A stretch of 64,000 bases of DNA, from positions 341,637 through 405,636 of the forward strand of contig NZ_VTEV01000005.1 of the NCBI RefSeq assembly GCF_008180725.1, written 5' to 3'. The DNA comes from Sutcliffiella horikoshii (lineage in GTDB: Bacteria > Bacillota > Bacilli > Bacillales > Bacillaceae_I). Position numbers and translations under genes: made by a program. Below the pieces are notes generated by a model. It saw nothing but the letters and a program-made list of their open reading frames with translations. It was not told the origin of the DNA and did no database searches. Below are positions 18,880-28,897 of the stretch, in pieces. Position 1 is the first letter of the stretch, and each line of letters opens with the position of its first letter.

Positions 18880-21418
18880 CGTGCGTTAACCTCCTATACA
18901 TCTCCACCAGCTTTTCTGTGCTACGTGGGTACTTAGAGAGCTTGATGTACGCCGTATAATCCTCTATATCCTCTGATAGTTCTTGATTCGTAAGGAGCTT
19001 AAAAAACTCCTTTATCGTGTGTTCGACTCTACTGTCACTACCAGAAATTCGCGGTAAGATTTTCTGAACTAAACAATAATCAAAAGCGTCCTCCTGCGAG
19101 AACAACTTGCCTTCCTGGTTATAGGCAAGGTACATGCAGATTTCATCACGTACTCGATACCCAACTTGTGCACCAAGTGGCTTAAGTGCTTCATTAATAC
19201 CGACTAATGTTAAAGAGGTCTCCTTTATTAACTCCATGTGCTTGGAAGCGAGGTCCTTTAGATAAAGATAATCAGCACGAAGCATGCTATTTTCAATATT
19301 CTTTGGTTCAAGTTTCACAAACGTCCCTTCCAAGAAATCCAAATAATCCAACTGCACACGATTAAATTCAATGGTGTTCGCACGATCTAATACCCTTTTA
19401 CTAAAAGGATGAGTAGTTTCATCCATATTAACCGTACCTACAATGTACATGTTTTTCGGAAAACCAATAGACCTTCCTACCATGGAACTGTCCAAGATCT
19501 CAGAGGAAACAATCTCCCCATCCTTCCAGTTCCTGCTCTCCATCACACTAAGCAGATCACTAAAGTAATACTCCACACGCGCAAGGTTCATTTCATCTAA
19601 TAGAACAAAATGGGGCTTTGTTGGATTATCGAGAGCTTTTTGCATTACTTTCGTTAAGGGACCTTCCACGAAATCACCTTTAATATCCTTATAGCCAATT
19701 AGATCAGAACCATCGCTCCAGTCCGGTCTCACAGGGATTAACGTGAACTGCCCATTTCCTTCCGTTGCCCCAACACTTTCAGCAAACCACTCAATAACTT
19801 TGGTTTTCCCTGTTCCAGAAATACCTGAAATAATGACAAAGGGTTTTGTCTTTAACGATAGGAAAAGATTTGTTATTTCTTCCTTTTCATAAAAGAATCC
19901 CTTACTTCTTATGTATTGATAAATATGTTCCACGAGTGCCTTATGGCTCATATAATCAGCCTTTGGCACGGCGACAACCTTAGGTGGGTCAGTTGGTTTA
20001 TAGGTAACACCTTCATTTAAGCTAATAAACTCCTCATAGTACCTCACCATTTTTTGTAGGTCTCCTACTATTACGTCTTCAGAAGGGAAATCCTCCAGCT
20101 TGTATTTCACATACACTGCAGTTGAGGCAGCATAGTCTCTTGCTCGTTTGGAAGGTCCAAGATAAATAGTATCGTCCTTTTGAAACCGGTCATCCATACC
20201 AATTTCACTTCTAATAGCCTCTTTAATTCTCAGCATCTCTTCCTTTGTCGTTTCCGTAACCCCCTGTGCAAACGTCAAATAGAGTTCCTGCATATCTTCA
20301 CTAAACAAGTAAACTATGTAATAGCCTCTTTGAGTAGATGTGGTAATCTGGTTGTTCATGATGGCAATCCAAGGAACACTAGCCCAGTTTCCTTGGCCAA
20401 TGGAGCCAGTTACTACATATTGTGCATTAACAAACGGCAGCTTTTTTAACTCGTCTGTAATATTGTTACGAACGAAGGAACCTAATTCATGACCTCCAAA
20501 AGGTTGGGTTTTGGCTTGTGGGTAATGGTTCATGATATGTAAGAATTGATCTCTTAATCTAGTACTCACTGTGTTTTCCTCCAAAGTTATCTCTTCTATC
20601 GGTGACCAGTTGCTATCTATTACTTCTAACTTTTCTAGCCACATTAATAGATTATGTGTCCGTTCCTTAGCAAGCGATTCCTTCATCAAATTATCACCTT
20701 GAGAGTTCCGGACAATTAACACTCCTAACTCATTAAGAGCTGCTCTCTTTTCGTTTTTTGGGTGTGCTGCTAATAGTTGTAAGATAAAGAGAGCTATTTG
20801 GAAATATTCTTTCTCAAGTACAAGGTCTTTAATAAAGGCTAATTTATCTTGAGAAGCCTCGTAGGCATAAAACTTTTCACTTTTTTGATTTGCTTCATTT
20901 AATATACCGAGAAGTCTTAAATCCTGCCTACTTTTAGTAAGAATTCTATATTCGTTATCATTTTTTGCTTGTTTGCTTAAAGCTAGAGGATCATAGGTAC
21001 CCTCGGTGACCTGATCTAAAAATCGTATTACCTTATGAAATTGTTCACAAGGAAGCTGATCCGTTTTAAATTCTTTTAGCTTGATCTTTGTTCCAGCTGG
21101 TTCTTTCATAACTTTTATATATGGAAGTTTTGCAAACAAAGCCATTATAAAAGATGATCTACCTCTAGTTTTGGTGAAATCACTAGCCGAAACGATTCTT
21201 TTTTGAATAAATTCTTCCCATGCTGTGATTAAGAACTCAAAAGGAATGTATGCATGAGGATCAGTTGCTTCATTATTCTCAAACTTTCTTCTAGAAGCTT
21301 CGGATTCTACATAAATTCCATTAGAATCAGTTCGGACTATTTTATTTGGTCTATTGGAGGTTAATGTGTGGATGGTATTAACTTTGTTTAATAGTTCGAG
21401 TAATATTTTTGTTAGCAA
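18851..21418 (-). CDS. McrB-like AAA+ motor with MrcB/DUF3578 N-terminal domain
   Basis: 855 residues. McrB proteins are GTP-driven AAA+ rings that translocate DNA and deliver it to the McrC nuclease. A MrcB-like (DUF3578) module at about 290-460 contains WASVPWIAIMN and the YYIVYLFSED strand. The AAA+ core has Walker A GISGTGKT at 532-539, LLDEMNLAR (Walker B) near 606, and the sensor-like VGTVNMDETTHPFSKRVLDR segment, typical of McrB. The N-terminal ~280 residues, perhaps the DNA-recognition part, are not recognised. The start is a TTG after AAAGGAG. No m5C- or other modification-reading domain could be named. Confidence 0.83.
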   Translation of the reverse strand: MLTKILLELLNKVNTIHTLTSNRPNKIVRTDSNGIYVESEASRRKFENNEATDPHAYIPFEFLITAWEEFIQKRIVSASDFTKTRGRSSFIMALFAKLPYIKVMKEPAGTKIKLKEFKTDQLPCEQFHKVIRFLDQVTEGTYDPLALSKQAKNDNEYRILTKSRQDLRLLGILNEANQKSEKFYAYEASQDKLAFIKDLVLEKEYFQIALFILQLLAAHPKNEKRAALNELGVLIVRNSQGDNLMKESLAKERTHNLLMWLEKLEVIDSNWSPIEEITLEENTVSTRLRDQFLHIMNHYPQAKTQPFGGHELGSFVRNNITDELKKLPFVNAQYVVTGSIGQGNWASVPWIAIMNNQITTSTQRGYYIVYLFSEDMQELYLTFAQGVTETTKEEMLRIKEAIRSEIGMDDRFQKDDTIYLGPSKRARDYAASTAVYVKYKLEDFPSEDVIVGDLQKMVRYYEEFISLNEGVTYKPTDPPKVVAVPKADYMSHKALVEHIYQYIRSKGFFYEKEEITNLFLSLKTKPFVIISGISGTGKTKVIEWFAESVGATEGNGQFTLIPVRPDWSDGSDLIGYKDIKGDFVEGPLTKVMQKALDNPTKPHFVLLDEMNLARVEYYFSDLLSVMESRNWKDGEIVSSEILDSSMVGRSIGFPKNMYIVGTVNMDETTHPFSKRVLDRANTIEFNRVQLDYLDFLEGTFVKLEPKNIENSMLRADYLYLKDLASKHMELIKETSLTLVGINEALKPLGAQVGYRVRDEICMYLAYNQEGKLFSQEDAFDYCLVQKILPRISGSDSRVEHTIKEFFKLLTNQELSEDIEDYTAYIKLSKYPRSTEKLVEMYRRLTHDGFTSFWIS

Positions 21419-21465
21419 TATATAAATCTCCTTTTGCTAATTATTGTTATTGTTATATTTTTCGA

Positions 21466-21506
21466 CAAAAAACCAGCATTTACCTTCTTTCAGGAAAAAT
21501 GCTGGT
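21466..21506 (-). terminator. Terminator between the nuclease gene and the McrBC-like operon
   Basis: On the minus strand a stem ACCAGCATTT / AAATGCTGGT is followed by TTTTTT. It would end the transcript of the gene at 21535-23166, making the McrBC-like pair a separate unit. Confidence 0.78.
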
Positions 21507-21534
21507 GAATAATATAATTTGCTCACTAATATAG

Positions 21535-23166
21535 TTAGGGTTTTAAGAATTCTAACTTGCGCTCAAGTTCTAGTTTTGTGACTGGCTCATAAAACATCCA
21601 TTCAACTAGCTTTACACCATTTTGTAAGCAAAGATCTTTTTTACGTTTATCTAGTTTCTTTCTTTTTAATAACCCCCCTTCACCTCCAAAAAAATCAATT
21701 GCTAAGAAATGTTGCTCTCCTTGATATTCAAAAGCAATGTTTAAATCTTCAATAAATACGTCCAAATGTTGAGGCGCTAACCAATCTGGAGATGAATGTA
21801 ATCGAGCTGCAGGAAATTGATTCTTAATTAATTTGAACATTTCATATTCAGACTTCCATTTTGATGGAATTATTTTCTTCAATATAAGTTCTTCTTCTAT
21901 AAGTTTCATTTTTTCTTGGAGTTGGAGACGCTTTTCATTTGTTTGAACATATTTTTCGAAGAATCTAGAAGTATGTGCTACTCTATCTTGGACAGGGACT
22001 AGATAGGTGTTGAGTAAATATGTTTTTAATTCTTGCCTATACTGAAAATCATGAGTTTTCAATAGTGAATTGTAGATGTTGCGATACATGATTTTTTCAC
22101 TTGTGTCTTTTGTCATAAAACCTGTGTTCATAATCTTTGCGAAGTCTAGACCAAGTTTCCCCTGAAAAGCACCAGCATTTTTAATTAAGTCCTCTACACT
22201 AACTCCAAAAAGTTTATAAGTTGGCAAAAAATCAGTTCCTGTTGTTAGAGTATAGTGGAGAAGAAGAATATCCTCTTTTTGTTCAGGTGAAAAGAATGCA
22301 ATATGATTAATACTATCGTCCTTATCATAAGGACTCTCAACAATTAAGTGTTTTTTAGCTTTTTTAATTATCTCACACGCAATATAATATCTACTGGAGG
22401 AATGACTGGAAAACTGGAAGATAATTTCATCAAACTTTGTTTCATAAGACTTCTTATATTCTATTTGCTTAAAAAATTGACGTTGAATATTAATATCTTC
22501 TTCGCTGTATATAATCTTATTAGTTGAATCGTTATGACTAAACCCAGCGATATTTTGAGATATAACCTCTTCTTCATGAAAAATATAATATTGTACGTCC
22601 ATCCCTTTTTTGTTATATTTGGTTACCTCACCAATTATTCGTAATTCGTCTTTATTTGTTCGAAAAAACTTTATATCATTGAACTTTATTCCTAAGGGCT
22701 GTTTATTTCCCTTTTCATCTAAAACAAATCCAGTTCGATAGTTAGTAAGTTCCTTTTTATTTGTTTTTTCATAATAGATTTTATACTTATCCATGTCTTT
22801 TTCAATAACGATAACAGTTCCGCTAACATTTCTATCTAAACAAACTTTTTTGCAACCATTCCGAACCATATACAGACTACCTTTATTGTTTTGATTTTCA
22901 AAATACTTATCGATATATACAACTACATCTGCGGTTGGTGACACATAAATTAAATTCACTTTATTTCCTAGTAAAGTTGGTGTATTTCCCATCTTTTTAA
23001 TATATAAGTCTCCGTTATGCCAGTGCTTAGAGTTTGCTAAATAAAAAGCATAATCCCCCTCCGAAGATAAATAATAGAATTCACTTGCTTTTTTAGCAAG
23101 AATCTCTTCTTTTCCATTCTCATAAAGTCTAAGTTGACTGTCTTCTCGATATATTATCTTCAACAT
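21535..23166 (-). CDS. Unknown protein with beta-rich N-terminus and C-terminal PD-(D/E)XK-like nuclease
   Basis: 543 residues, not recognised as a named family. The first ~300 residues are short beta-strand repeats (for example SEFYYLSSEGDYAFYLAN, then NLIYVSPTADVVVYID) that read like a TolB/WD-type beta-propeller. A helical middle (about 300-460) follows. The last ~80 residues resemble PD-(D/E)XK nucleases: HLDVFI with a candidate Asp, then AFEYQGEQH (ExQ core) and a RKKDLCLQNGVKLVEW tail, as in Vsr/DUF559-like endonucleases. The ATG at 23166 follows GAGGGA. It starts 29 bases after the broken NERD-helicase gene and was probably its operon partner. Confidence 0.65.
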   Translation of the reverse strand: MLKIIYREDSQLRLYENGKEEILAKKASEFYYLSSEGDYAFYLANSKHWHNGDLYIKKMGNTPTLLGNKVNLIYVSPTADVVVYIDKYFENQNNKGSLYMVRNGCKKVCLDRNVSGTVIVIEKDMDKYKIYYEKTNKKELTNYRTGFVLDEKGNKQPLGIKFNDIKFFRTNKDELRIIGEVTKYNKKGMDVQYYIFHEEEVISQNIAGFSHNDSTNKIIYSEEDINIQRQFFKQIEYKKSYETKFDEIIFQFSSHSSSRYYIACEIIKKAKKHLIVESPYDKDDSINHIAFFSPEQKEDILLLHYTLTTGTDFLPTYKLFGVSVEDLIKNAGAFQGKLGLDFAKIMNTGFMTKDTSEKIMYRNIYNSLLKTHDFQYRQELKTYLLNTYLVPVQDRVAHTSRFFEKYVQTNEKRLQLQEKMKLIEEELILKKIIPSKWKSEYEMFKLIKNQFPAARLHSSPDWLAPQHLDVFIEDLNIAFEYQGEQHFLAIDFFGGEGGLLKRKKLDKRKKDLCLQNGVKLVEWMFYEPVTKLELERKLEFLKP

Positions 23167-23195
23167 TTTTTCCCTCAATTCTTAAATGTTCATGA

Positions 23196-25119
23196 TTATT
23201 TACTATATTTAGTTATCACCTTATCACTCACTGTATTTTCTACTTTCTTCTCATCTTTCCACTCTTCAAAATAAGAAGTAAACTCCGACTCCCCTGAATA
23301 CGAAATACACAAATATTCCTTCGCCCTTGTCATCCCAATATACATCAAGGAAACTTCTCGCTCCTTATCCTTCTCAAGCGGGAACGGCATGGTATCCGCT
23401 TTCACAATAAATACTGCTTGGAAGTCCAGCCCTTTGCTGCTGTCTATTGTGCTGATTTTTACGGTTTCTTCTTCTCTATTGAAAGCTCTTTTGCTGGCTT
23501 CGTTTTCTGTTATCCATGTTGCGGGGATACCTTCATTATTGAGTGCTCTATAATGTCGGCCTTATGTGTTCGTTTTACACGATATAGAATGAGTATTTCA
23601 GAGTAAGGAACTTTTCGCACTTGGTGGAGCTGTTGAATTTGTCTAGCGATAATCTGCATTTCTTTTGCAAAGTTATCTGCTTTCAAAATGGCTGGTTCTG
23701 GCCCTTTGCGTTTCGTACTTTTGGGAGAGATAATCTCTACGCCTTCTGTTTCACCCACTACCACCTTGTTTTGTAGCGAGGAATTCTTTTGGAAGAAGTC
23801 CCAAGCACAGTTGACGATTTGTGATGTGTTTCTGTAGTTTATATTTAATATTTTCGATCTACCACGGAAATCCAGACCTGTGTCCTTGAGATAACTTCTT
23901 TTTCTTGGGTAAATTGTTTGTGCACGGTCTTCTACAAGAAGTAGGGCTTTGGTTTCAGGGTTAAGGCATAAGCTCACGAGATGAAGCCAGCTTGCTTCAA
24001 AGTCCTGTCCTTCATCAATAAGGATAGCGTCAGATTTAGGAGCAATTGCTTCCCCCTTCTCTAACTTCTCAATGTATGTATCGATGATTCCCTCACTCAT
24101 GTTTAGGTCATTTATCAACCATTGATGAAAGTTTCTTACTTCAATATTCCTAGGAGTTTGCTGAATCTGTATTTCCCCATCACCAAAATGAAAGTCAAAT
24201 AGATTATCAGGTTCCAATGCCATCGCTCTTACTATTTGGGCGATATTTTGGGAGAGTGATATGTTATAGCACAAAATCAAGATTCTCCAATTAGGATTCT
24301 CTTTCGCCAGCATCTTTGCTCTACTCGCCAAAATAATGGTCTTCCCGCTGCCTGCTACTCCTCGAATAAGTCTATTTTTATCTCCAATTTGTTTGGCCAT
24401 GTTCTCTTGGTGGAAATCCATTGTTTTGATATCTCTTAAAGATAGAAGCAGCTGATCCTGGTAAGGAACAGGCTCTTTAAACTCAGCACCAATTCGGACC
24501 TCTGGAAATAGATAGTACCTAATCGTATTAATTTCTTCATATGTAAGCGGCTCTCTTAACCTGAAAGGTACTTGGAACATATTTATTAACTTTTGTGCAA
24601 GCACTTCCTCCGAGAACTCCCATAATCCGGGTCTATCTCTTCCCGTGTAAGCATGCTGTCTGGATCAATGATAGAATAGATCCCGTCCTCTAGAACCTGC
24701 TTTTGATTTAGCCTTGTAAAAACAACGCCATAGCCATAAGGGAATTTTAATTTAAACTGATTCTTCCCTTCCGTTTGAAACAAATTCTTATCCTTTTTCA
24801 ACACATCATTTATCTTAAACACGTAATCTCTTGCCTGTTTAAGCGGACTCTTTACACTATGTAGATTTCCGCTAGTATCCCTAATCGTCCACTCATCTTT
24901 ATTCAGTTGATACAACGTATTTCTTGTATAATCCTTCACCTCGAGTACAATCAGTCCCAGATCAGGACCAATAATAACAAAGTCCGGCCTAGTCCCCTGA
25001 ATCTCCGGTTCAAAATAAACTATATAATCATCCGGCAAATACTCCTTCAAAGTACGAAACAAAATTCTCTCCCCAGAAGTAGCACTGCTCCTAATCGTTT
25101 CCGGAACCGTAACGGCCAT
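23196..25119 (-). pseudogene. NERD-domain UvrD-like helicase gene broken by two frameshifts
   Basis: Three consecutive frames together encode one NERD + SF1 helicase. The N-terminal NERD nuclease-related domain (GERILFRTLKEYLPDD, then DFVIIGPDLGLIVLEVKDY) ends near 24617, where restoring one base links DPDY to EFSEEVLAQKLINMF. The middle has Walker A GVAGSGKT, LIDEGQDFE and NYRNTSQIV. A second one-base loss near 23545 must be repaired to continue to LNNEGIPATWITENE, SKGLDFQAVF and YIGMTRAKEYL. Both are single-base deletions. All helicase motifs survive, so the damage is recent or reflects sequencing error. The likely start is the ATG at 25119 (GGTAGGTGA upstream). Confidence 0.82.
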
Positions 25120-25197
25120 CTTTTTCACCTACCGACAAAATATTACTTTTATTATAGCAAAAGGACTAGGATTTTTACATAAAGTTACAGGAAATAC

Positions 25198-25234
25198 AAA
25201 AAAGGTGCAGTTATGTATTACTGAGCACCTTTTT
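25198..25234. terminator. Bidirectional terminator in the gap before the NERD-helicase gene
   Basis: Stem AAAAGGTGC / GCACCTTTT with a 16-base loop and T-runs on both strands. It insulates the broken helicase gene from the TIR gene upstream. Confidence 0.7.
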
Positions 25235-25659
25235 ATTACTTATAATTTGCTTCATAGTTTTTCGTTAATTAAAGTTTATATTTTGATGTAGTTTAACTTT
25301 TTATGCGGTTCACGGTGATGTATCTAAATGAGTTTTTGTATTTTTTTGCTCTTTAAATTTCACTTGTTGTATTACCATTGTAATCATTCAAAATTTTGTA
25401 CGAAATGATAATTTGATTAACATTGTATTGTTTCAGTGGTGTATCCTTTGCAGTGTAAGATTCAAATGAAATCCAGTAGGCTTAAACGAGTACTAAGGAC
25501 AACACAGTATAACAGTTGAAGTTAATCCTTACGGAATAGATTGACATCCTCTTCCACTCCAAGCTTAGCCTTTGCGGTAAAGTTTAATCATTTTATGGTA
25601 ATTGATATGTTTGTTAGGAAGTACTAAGTATATTCCCCCATAGCTTGCACAAATTAAAT
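25235..25659. other. Non-coding AT-rich gap between helicase pseudogene and TIR gene
   Basis: About 425 bases with no credible gene. On the minus strand 25529-25575 reads as a short open tail ending in VEEDVNLFRKD followed by a stop, which could be the end of a lost gene, but nothing upstream supports it. No repeat or RNA gene was recognised. Confidence 0.4.
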
Positions 25660-26568
25660 TTACTTAATTTTTCTCAAATCGTTGACCGTCTCATATTTTG
25701 ATAAAAAACTACTATATTTTAATATTCCTTTTCTAGTTCGCTTGTATTTTATTATTATTCTATACATATTTTTATTTAATTTGGCTTCAGCATAACCTAA
25801 TTCATATGGCATCCATTTTGATAGCCTTGAATTCCTTGAATCAAGATAGATATACGAATTTGAGTTATCTAATGCATATAATATCTTATTTGTTATCTGT
25901 TTATCAGTCATGGAAATGTTTAAGCTGTTCTCAAAAATTCCCTCCAGGATATCAAGCCTTTTTTTATCTTCTTCAGGTAATAAACTTGACAATAAATTAA
26001 TTACCTTTTCAGTAGATCGTTGACTATTTAATTCATAGTCATCAATCCAGTCTACATAAGAAACTTTGTCAAACTCGTATAATAAGCACAGTTTTATCCC
26101 TAAAACTTCTCTTGAATCTACACTACTATGTGAAAGAAATACATCATATTTTGCTGGTTTATAAATATCTTTCTGATTGTATAGTAAGATTAGTATTAAC
26201 CTTGATTGATAGGTTAGTTTAATTTGATCTATAGTAAACATTTGATCATTTTTAGATAACCCTAATTCACTTTTAACTGACTCTAATATCTTTTCGCCAT
26301 ATTCTTCAATAATAATGGTTCGAAATTCTTCGCTCGATATGCTATTTATTTTAATTATACTCTCTATGGTCTCTAGCAGATTCGGACTATTTTCGCTATT
26401 TGTCCATCTGAAGTTATTTTCAAAGTTTAAACTCTTTAATTTATTCTCGGTGTCGTTGTGATTACCATCATTTATGTTCGAAATTATCATCAATAGATCT
26501 TGCAGGAACCTATTAATATGGTTAGATAGATTATTTTCAATCATCGATACTTCCAATTGATTCATCAT
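25660..26568 (-). CDS. TIR-domain protein with helical N-terminus (possible extra Thoeris sensor)
   Basis: 302 residues. The C-terminal half is a TIR-like domain: YDVFLSHSSVD near 141, VDWIDD near 172, and SKWMPYELGYAEA near 250 with a candidate catalytic Glu256. TIR domains of this kind make NAD-derived signal molecules. The N-terminal ~135 residues are helical and unrecognised. It follows thsB on the same strand after 177 bases that contain a partial GTGCCTGGCAC repeat, so it may have its own promoter. AAGGAGATA precedes the ATG. Thoeris loci can carry several TIR proteins; this one is not of the DUF1863 type, so membership is inferred from position. Confidence 0.75.
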   Translation of the reverse strand: MMNQLEVSMIENNLSNHINRFLQDLLMIISNINDGNHNDTENKLKSLNFENNFRWTNSENSPNLLETIESIIKINSISSEEFRTIIIEEYGEKILESVKSELGLSKNDQMFTIDQIKLTYQSRLILILLYNQKDIYKPAKYDVFLSHSSVDSREVLGIKLCLLYEFDKVSYVDWIDDYELNSQRSTEKVINLLSSLLPEEDKKRLDILEGIFENSLNISMTDKQITNKILYALDNSNSYIYLDSRNSRLSKWMPYELGYAEAKLNKNMYRIIIKYKRTRKGILKYSSFLSKYETVNDLRKIK

Positions 26569-26745
26569 TATCTCCTTGAGATATTTTTATTAATTTTAAT
26601 TTAGTGGAGTTAAAATAAATTGAGACATAAATGTTTGTTTATTTGATATTTATATCTTATGCAAAACTCTGCTATACAGGTGCCAGGCACTCCTCTAACT
26701 GATGATAGATTTATAACTTAATACTAGTAGTATATTGTTCGTTTA

Positions 26746-27228
26746 TTAATTACCCGCTAAAGTAGCAGCCTCTTCTATCCAACTAGAAAAGTTATTATAA
26801 CCATCATTTAAATCCCAGAAATATGTCTGGAAATAACTCGAAGCCCTCTTTAACTTTCCATCAACAGAGATATAGACATTATCTAAAGGGTTTTGTCCCC
26901 TTTCATCCTTCTCACCATTGATATTTTTTAGACGGTGAATGTAGATTCCTAACAACCCATTTCCTTTTTCAATGCTCTTTTCAATTTCGTGTTGTACCCA
27001 TTTTCTATCTGCTGTTTCTTTACCGATTAAAACTACGGTGACTGAAGTTCCTTTCATCTGTCCTTCTATCCAATCTTTAATTGCTTTGTCACCTTTTCTT
27101 TTTATCTCTTCCCATTCTGCCTTATCAACATAGCCCTTAATTGATTGAGTAATATTTGAATTTCTAACTTGTGCTGCTCTCCAAGCATCTCTTTCATAAT
27201 GAAAACTAAAGAATACTTTTCTAGCCAT
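26746..27228 (-). CDS. thsB: ThsB, Thoeris TIR-like protein (DUF1863)
   Basis: 160 residues. ThsB senses phage infection and makes a cyclic ADP-ribose isomer that activates ThsA. The N-terminus KVFFSFHYERDAWRAAQVRN is the hallmark of the Thoeris DUF1863 branch. The WVQHEIEKS segment supplies the likely catalytic Glu81, and TVVLIGKETADRKWV precedes it. The ATG overlaps the thsA stop (TAATG) with AGGAGG upstream, so the two proteins are translationally coupled. Length is slightly shorter than some characterised ThsB proteins. Confidence 0.92.
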   Translation of the reverse strand: MARKVFFSFHYERDAWRAAQVRNSNITQSIKGYVDKAEWEEIKRKGDKAIKDWIEGQMKGTSVTVVLIGKETADRKWVQHEIEKSIEKGNGLLGIYIHRLKNINGEKDERGQNPLDNVYISVDGKLKRASSYFQTYFWDLNDGYNNFSSWIEEAATLAGN

Positions 27229-28670
27229 TATACTTTCCTCCTAATGTTTTCTATTATTTTACCAACCTCAGTTATTAACTTTTGTTGGTCTTTCACATTT
27301 TCTAAAACAGTTATCGAGTTTTCCAAATACCAAAACTGTTCTAAGTTACCTTTTATCTCTTTGAAAATACTCTCAGCCGCAAATCCAGTAGAACCAATAG
27401 GAATGATATACTTGTCTTTTTCCCGTGCTATACGATATTCCTCTAGCATTCCATCAGCCTCAACCACTTTTCCATCAACAAGCTTATTTCCAAAAACAAA
27501 TATCATTACGCCTGATTCACTTATCATATCTTTACGGTATTCAGTCCAAAGTTCTTTTAATGTCTTTCCACCTGATTCAGCCTGAGGGAAAGGTCTTAGT
27601 GTTAGATAATCATTTATTTTTTTCCCCTTATTTGCAAATATTTCTTCTAAAGCTCCGTTTATAACAAAGCTCCCTACCCCTAATCCAAACCCAGATATTA
27701 TATGATGATTGTTAGTTACTAATGTGTTAGAAAGGGTATGTAGTAAGTTTTTGGCTTCCTCTGCTGAAAAATCACCATAATCTTCGGCGCTGCCCGATAT
27801 AAATACTTTATTGACTTTAAACTTTTTATCAATATTTCTAAGAATATTAGTAATATCTGAGTACTCCTTAATTAAAACTGAGTTTATACCAAATCGCTTA
27901 AGGTCTTTGACTTTTAAATCTAACTTTACTTTATCGTAATTGTACTCATCTTCATTAAATTCCCCAGTGTTATTGTAACGTTCATCTGACTTGTTCACTT
28001 CTCTAAAGAAGCAGTAATGATTTTTAGGACTAGCACCTAGCAAATCAATTCGAATTTTGCTTAATATTTGTTCTAAGTTAGGATCTTCAAAACTAAAACC
28101 AATAAAAATAAATGTTTTTGAAATTAGTTCACCTTTGAGCTGAGTGGTAAATAAGGCTCTTTCAGTTCCATATTTTTCATAATCATCTCTAGTTATGACA
28201 GCGTCATCAGGAAATTCTTTATCACCATGCATCTTGTAAACTACAACATCTCTATTAGGCTTAAAATTCTTCATTTGACTTTGTTTAATTTTCACATCTA
28301 CTACTTTGCCGGTTTCGCCTAAAGTATCTTCTATTATAGAATCATAATTTGTTGACCAATATGTATCAATTGGTAGAGTAGATAATATATTCATATTCTC
28401 ATTTTTTTCAGCAGTTTGCTGAAATTCGTCTATGATCGCTTCGTTGATTGTCTGTCTACCATTTGCATTTAAATGATATTGTGCTACGGAAACCAAATCT
28501 AGTTCTTTATTAATATCTAGATTTAACTCTATTGCAATATCTTTTAATAGACCACGCCAGTCAACAAAACCAGAGCCCCTTGAAAGGCCGGCCCCCGCAA
28601 AAATTGCTAAATTATTATTCCTTAGTTCTTTTAAAACTGCTTTTTCAAAGCTGGCAATAGAAGTACTCAC
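27228..28670 (-). CDS. thsA: ThsA, Thoeris SIR2-SLOG NAD hydrolase
   Basis: 480 residues. ThsA depletes NAD+ when its C-terminal SLOG domain binds the ThsB signal. The N-terminal SIR2 domain has the NAD loop AIFAGAGLSRGSG (22-34), Asn108 in YWSTNYD, and His148 in YKMHGD; these line up, with an offset of four, with the catalytic Asn112 and His152 I recall for the B. cereus ThsA. The SLOG domain begins near 284 (KVFISGSAED) with ISGFGLGVGSFVING. Both domains look intact, so the effector should be active. It is divergent from hsdR across a 227-base gap. Confidence 0.93.
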   Translation of the reverse strand: MSTSIASFEKAVLKELRNNNLAIFAGAGLSRGSGFVDWRGLLKDIAIELNLDINKELDLVSVAQYHLNANGRQTINEAIIDEFQQTAEKNENMNILSTLPIDTYWSTNYDSIIEDTLGETGKVVDVKIKQSQMKNFKPNRDVVVYKMHGDKEFPDDAVITRDDYEKYGTERALFTTQLKGELISKTFIFIGFSFEDPNLEQILSKIRIDLLGASPKNHYCFFREVNKSDERYNNTGEFNEDEYNYDKVKLDLKVKDLKRFGINSVLIKEYSDITNILRNIDKKFKVNKVFISGSAEDYGDFSAEEAKNLLHTLSNTLVTNNHHIISGFGLGVGSFVINGALEEIFANKGKKINDYLTLRPFPQAESGGKTLKELWTEYRKDMISESGVMIFVFGNKLVDGKVVEADGMLEEYRIAREKDKYIIPIGSTGFAAESIFKEIKGNLEQFWYLENSITVLENVKDQQKLITEVGKIIENIRRKV

Positions 28671-28897
28671 AATTACCCCTTCCCTTCAGACAAAATCTAA
28701 TATGTAAATTTTACCACACTATTACAAAAAGTTACATTTTATATTATGTTAATTTAGAAACTGGTACTGTTAGCTGTTAACTGTATTTATAAGAGAGTAC
28801 TTATTGCAGCCATTACTGGGAAATTTTATAAAAAATGAAACCAAGCCATACAAATTTAAGTATAATATAGTAGATATAGGATTAAGGGGGTTACAGC

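Noticed and set aside
25529-25575. Tail of a transposase in the gap before the TIR gene
   Set aside because: Only about 15 codons, with no upstream coding support or terminal repeats.
26682-26700. GTGCCAGGCAC between thsB and the TIR gene as an insertion-sequence end
   Set aside because: Single short palindrome without a partner end or target duplication.
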